A stretch of DNA of 64,000 nucleotides from Pascua guehoae (Eukaryota; Basidiomycota; Tremellomycetes; Trichosporonales; Trichosporonaceae). A program made the position numbers and the translations under genes. Below the pieces are notes generated by a model. The model was given only the letters and a program-made list of their open reading frames with translations. It did no database searches and was not told the DNA's origin. Shown one piece after another: positions 61,001 through 64,000 of this stretch. Position 1 is the stretch's first letter, and the number at the start of each line of letters is the position of its first letter. Location of the stretch: contig BCJX01000011.1 of assembly GCA_001600415.1 (NCBI GenBank), positions 736,962 to 800,961 of the forward strand, written 5' to 3'.

Positions 61001-61190
61001 GTGTTCAATATCACGACTGAAGCGGTTGACTGACCAACCACAGTCGGATGAAGATGAACAAGTGGTTCGAGAAGTGGGCTGCAGAGAAGGCACGGCGTCG
61101 GGAGCGCGGTCAGCCGACCGTGGTAGAATACAGGGACGAGACATATGTAAGTGTCCTAAAAGAAGGCAGTAACGCTGACGGCAGTGGTGA
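58100..61190 (+). CDS. PSO2: DNA interstrand cross-link repair nuclease (SNM1/Pso2, metallo-beta-lactamase/beta-CASP)
   Basis: 5' exonuclease that processes interstrand cross-links in the nucleus. Ten exons: 58100..58723, 58766..59229, 59349..59469, 59501..59591, 59629..59755, 59821..60520, 60566..60812, 60888..60996, 61044..61146, 61185..61190; 863 aa. A UBZ4-type zinc finger CVICGACL...AHVNACLD sits at ~200-220. The nuclease motifs are FLTHAHSDHYTNLAKNW, PIYCSETTANL, TLIEANHCPGSSLFLFEG, YLHCGDFRA, LDTTYLNPQY and the C-terminal GVPYSEHSSFFEL. Oddities: the intron 59470..59500 is only 31 nt; an acidic insert with DVKPD repeats lies after LNPQYCFPP. The last exon (codes W then stop) is uncertain; read-through would continue to 61299. 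Confidence 0.92.
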
Positions 61191-61992
61191 TGTAGCATAT
61201 ATATCCATTGTACAGAGAGCATGTACAAAATCACATGTTTGTTTATTGCATGTTTTCATCCTTACATCGGCTTCTGGTACAGATGGACACTGGGCATGAT
61301 GCCAGGGTTTTGACGGAGGGCTCTGAGGAACAGCAAAGTCGAGCCGAGACACTACCCCATGACGTCTTGGGGAATCAGGAAAAGACAGTCACGACCCCAT
61401 GTGGGGCATCGTGTGGAGACATCCACAGCCCCATGTGATTGTCTGTCCATGCTAGAAATACCATGTGATTGGGTCACGAAACCGCCACTGACGGTCATCG
61501 CTTAGAGCGTTGGAGGGGACAAGAAACCCGCATCCCGTTTTCGAATGCCAAGCCCAAGGACATCTCCTCCTCCTCCTCACAATTGCCGGGCGTTTCGGGG
61601 AGGTAAATCGGGGCTTTCCCGACTGGGGCACAGGGATTGATGATCGACGAGGAACGACCCAGATCCTCTACATTCCGCGCGTCTAACGCATGTCCATTTC
61701 CAAACCTCGCAGACCAGGACCCAGAACCGACGTGTGGACATTTGGCACGCGGGCAAATAATTGCAACTCTGAATAGACTGCGAGGCATTACAGGGCCCAA
61801 ACCGAACTGAGATCGGGTGGTGGGCCTCGTCTCCCTGCTGGACGGACACATGTACGGCAAGGTAGTTTACATTCCTGCAGGCCGAAGGGAGCCGAACAGA
61901 GCTGCCTCGAACAAGGAGACGCAGACGACAGACTCACGCTCCAGACCTAGAGTATGACAGCAGTAGAACTGAATGGGCGGCAACGTCGATCA
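61191..61992. other. intergenic region
   Basis: 800 bp after PSO2; no gene recognised. TATATAT near 61198 may belong to the PSO2 3' region. Confidence 0.4.
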
Positions 61993-62232
61993 TCAACGTG
62001 ACCGTGCCTCGACTGTGCCTCGACCTGTGCCTCGTCTCGAGCCGTGTCTTGCCAATGGCGTCAGAGTGCGAGGCGGCCGCTGACATTGGGGGCAAACGGT
62101 GACTAGCGTGGCGCAAGTCGGAGAGTCCAGGTAGTAACCGTAGCCGTACCCAACGCCCAGGCCCAGGATGTAGAAGACAGGTGTATGGTGCATACAGAGT
62201 ATGTAAACGTCCATCGACGACAAAGCAAACAT
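61993..62232 (-). CDS. possible small membrane protein (79 aa)
   Basis: Uninterrupted minus-strand frame from ATG at 62232 to a stop at 61993. It opens MFALSSMDVYILCMHHTPVF, has a glycine/tyrosine-rich hydrophobic helix (YILGLGVGYGYGYYLD), a CPQC pair, and an Arg/Ser/Thr-rich basic end. A GCATATAAAG box sits about 40 bp upstream on the same strand. No family recognised; it could be chance. Confidence is low because coding evidence rests on composition and the TATA box only. Confidence 0.3.
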   Translation of the reverse strand: MFALSSMDVYILCMHHTPVFYILGLGVGYGYGYYLDSPTCATLVTVCPQCQRPPRTLTPLARHGSRRGTGRGTVEARSR

Positions 62233-62269
62233 GCCAGCAACCCAAGTCAATCCTTACCTGGGGCTCATT

Positions 62270-62279
62270 CTTTATATGC
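62270..62279 (-). promoter_or_regulatory. TATA-like box (GCATATAAAG)
   Basis: GCATATAAAG on the minus strand, about 40 bp before the ATG of the small frame ending at 61993. Confidence 0.35.
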
Positions 62280-63985
62280 CCGAGGGCGTGCAGGCGGCCG
62301 TCCGCAAACTGCACAGACCGACTTCGGTGACCTCCGAATCCTGGTACCTCTCGGCCACCCCCCGATGTCAACGAGCCCCAGGTGCTCGCTCAATGCCGTC
62401 AATAGGCGTTGTGCCCAGGGTCCTTGTCCAAGGACGCTTGAAGGCAAAAAGACGGTGCCTGGCTTGGCAAACATATCGACGTGACGCAGCATTTTGTCGC
62501 TAATGCGCGAGATCTCTGCCTCTGTAGGCTTTTACAAGCTGCGCCACCTGAGCCAGCTGCGCGATCTCGCTGCCCACTTGGTCCCTCGTGCCCTCCAAGG
62601 ACTGGAATGAATGGATTCTCGCAGCCCGCCGAAGTCTGACCGGAGTGGCGCCGAAACGTCTGGCCGCTGGCATGATATTACCACTACGGGAGCACGCCAA
62701 GACCTGACACTGGCAAGTATGGCACGTATGGCCCCTGTACTGTTGCATGGTGAGATGGTGAGCCGGTCAAGCCGGGAATCGCGGTCAAGCCACTGCGCCA
62801 CTGCATGGCTGAAACAATGTGACAATGTGAAGAGCGGCCCGGTGCTAGCCGGACAAACGACGCAAAACGGTCAACAAACTAATGCCATGCATCGCATCAC
62901 GCCATGATCGAGCTGCTGCGTGTCGCTTTGCGGCCGAAACGTGATGCAGATGGGAGATGGGGCAAGGCAATGCGACTGTCGCGTCCCCCCTTTCGCCAGC
63001 AATACGTACTGACCACCCCAGTGGGGGATCACCTCCTCAGTGGTGACTCTTCTGCATGCACCATACGGCGAGGACCGTGGTGTGACACTACTTGTGGTGC
63101 TTTTGGGCTCGCAGAGCAGAATAGCATGTGAGGTGCATGTCTTGGCAAGCACAATGACGGGCGCTGCTTTGCGTCTGCCGCGGCTGCGCGCCCACATGGG
63201 CCCCCCAACACCGGTGTTGCCCCGTGAGTCAGTCCCTAGGCCGTTGCCCGCACCAGACGCGTACCAGGCCCTGGGATCCAGGACTTGACCTCAAGGAACC
63301 CAGTGTGGCACCATGGGTGTCCTCCCCGCGCCATCGCAGTGCAGAACTAGCCGGCCGGCCGGTCGGCAATTCGTGAGCTCGTGAGCTCGTGAGCACGTTA
63401 GCAAAGGTTGTTGTGCGGGGCCACGAGCTCATGAGCCTACTCTTGCTGCATCGCGCGTCCGTCTCAGAACCAATGCTATCAGCGCGGCACCCTCCGTCCC
63501 CAAGCCACGTACATCGGCGTCTTGCCGGCATGTGACACGCTGGGACCCCACGCCAAGGCGGCAGATGCCCCACAGACCCCGTAATTACCCCCTTCCTGGC
63601 ATGCTGCGCTGCGGCAGCTGTCTACGGCGTACCTAGGCGACGATCAGCGCTTGCCGTGATTGGACTATCGTGGGGACGCGATCGCCGACATGCCCGGAGT
63701 TGGACCGTAGAGAGGACAGTGGGTCGCGTGTATCGTACAGCTAGCTGCACAGCGGGCACATCTGCTACATGCCGCTCGTCGTGCGAGACGGTGTATGCCC
63801 AGCCTTACCCGCTATCAGTAGACGGGCATGTCATGGTTGGTAAACGAGTGGGATATAAGATCATGTGGTCGGAAAAACAAGACGCTCTCCCATCGCCGAC
63901 GACACACACGCTCACTGACCCATCCACACAAACACAACCACAACCCCACCCACACACACACACACTCTCTCTCAAGCACGCCAAG
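62280..63985. other. intergenic region upstream of the right-edge gene
   Basis: 1.7 kb without a recognised gene. GTGAGCTC occurs in short tandem near 63375-63395. The last 150 bp look like a promoter and CA-rich leader for the gene starting at 63986. Confidence 0.45.
63852..63859 (+). promoter_or_regulatory. TATA box (GATATAAG)
   Basis: GATATAAG about 130 bp before the ATG at 63986; followed by CA/CT-rich DNA typical of a fungal leader. Confidence 0.5.
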
Positions 63986-64000
63986 ATGGGTGACGTCTAC
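63986..64000 (+). CDS. first codons of a gene cut by the right edge
   Basis: ATG in good context (CCAAGATGG) after a TATA box and a CA-rich leader; reads MGDVY before the window ends. The product cannot be identified. Confidence 0.45.

Overview
The window is a gene-dense piece of a fungal nuclear genome. Nearly every gene is split by short spliceosomal introns, mostly 40-100 bp, with GT(A/G)NGT donors and CTAAC/CTGAC-like branch points. The DNA is GC-rich, tRNA genes carry small introns, and fungal-type proteins recur (Zn2Cys6 factor, large-subunit catalase, proline catabolic enzymes). I infer a basidiomycetous yeast, probably Tremellomycetes and possibly Trichosporonales; that placement is inference. 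Gene models were built by hand from splice signals, and nearly every exon set was checked to sum to a whole number of codons. There is one 150-N gap and several very long G or C runs.

Left part (1-24.7 kb): 5' end of a beta-carbonic anhydrase (-), a secreted GPI-type protein (+, 8 exons), an inverted-repeat mobile element, tRNA-Ile(AAU), an F-box-like protein (-), a peroxisomal catalase (-), a membrane-anchored alpha/beta hydrolase (+, 8 exons), uracil phosphoribosyltransferase (-, with two oversized introns), an unknown proline-rich protein (-), and an unknown small membrane protein (-) whose leader contains a 112-bp poly-C tract.

Middle part (24.7-48.3 kb): what looks like an amino-acid catabolic neighbourhood. 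It has delta-1-pyrroline-5-carboxylate dehydrogenase (+), a peroxisomal FAD amine oxidase of the sarcosine/pipecolate oxidase type (-), a zinc medium-chain dehydrogenase (-), a RidA imine deaminase (-), proline dehydrogenase (+), a large-subunit catalase (-), an AAAP amino-acid transporter (+) and a Zn2Cys6 regulator (+). They are followed by a YCII-domain protein (+) and a pirin (-). The set of both proline-catabolic enzymes, a transporter and a zinc-cluster regulator recalls the ascomycete prn cluster, here enlarged with an H2O2- and imine-producing oxidase and the enzymes that would clean up after it.

Right part (48.3-64 kb): a kinase-fold protein with a degraded catalytic loop (-), a coiled-coil protein resembling WTAP/Mum2 (+), tRNA-Leu(AAG) (-), a peroxisomal acyl-CoA synthetase (-), the Pso2/Snm1 cross-link repair nuclease (+), a possible small membrane protein (-) and the first codons of a further gene (+).
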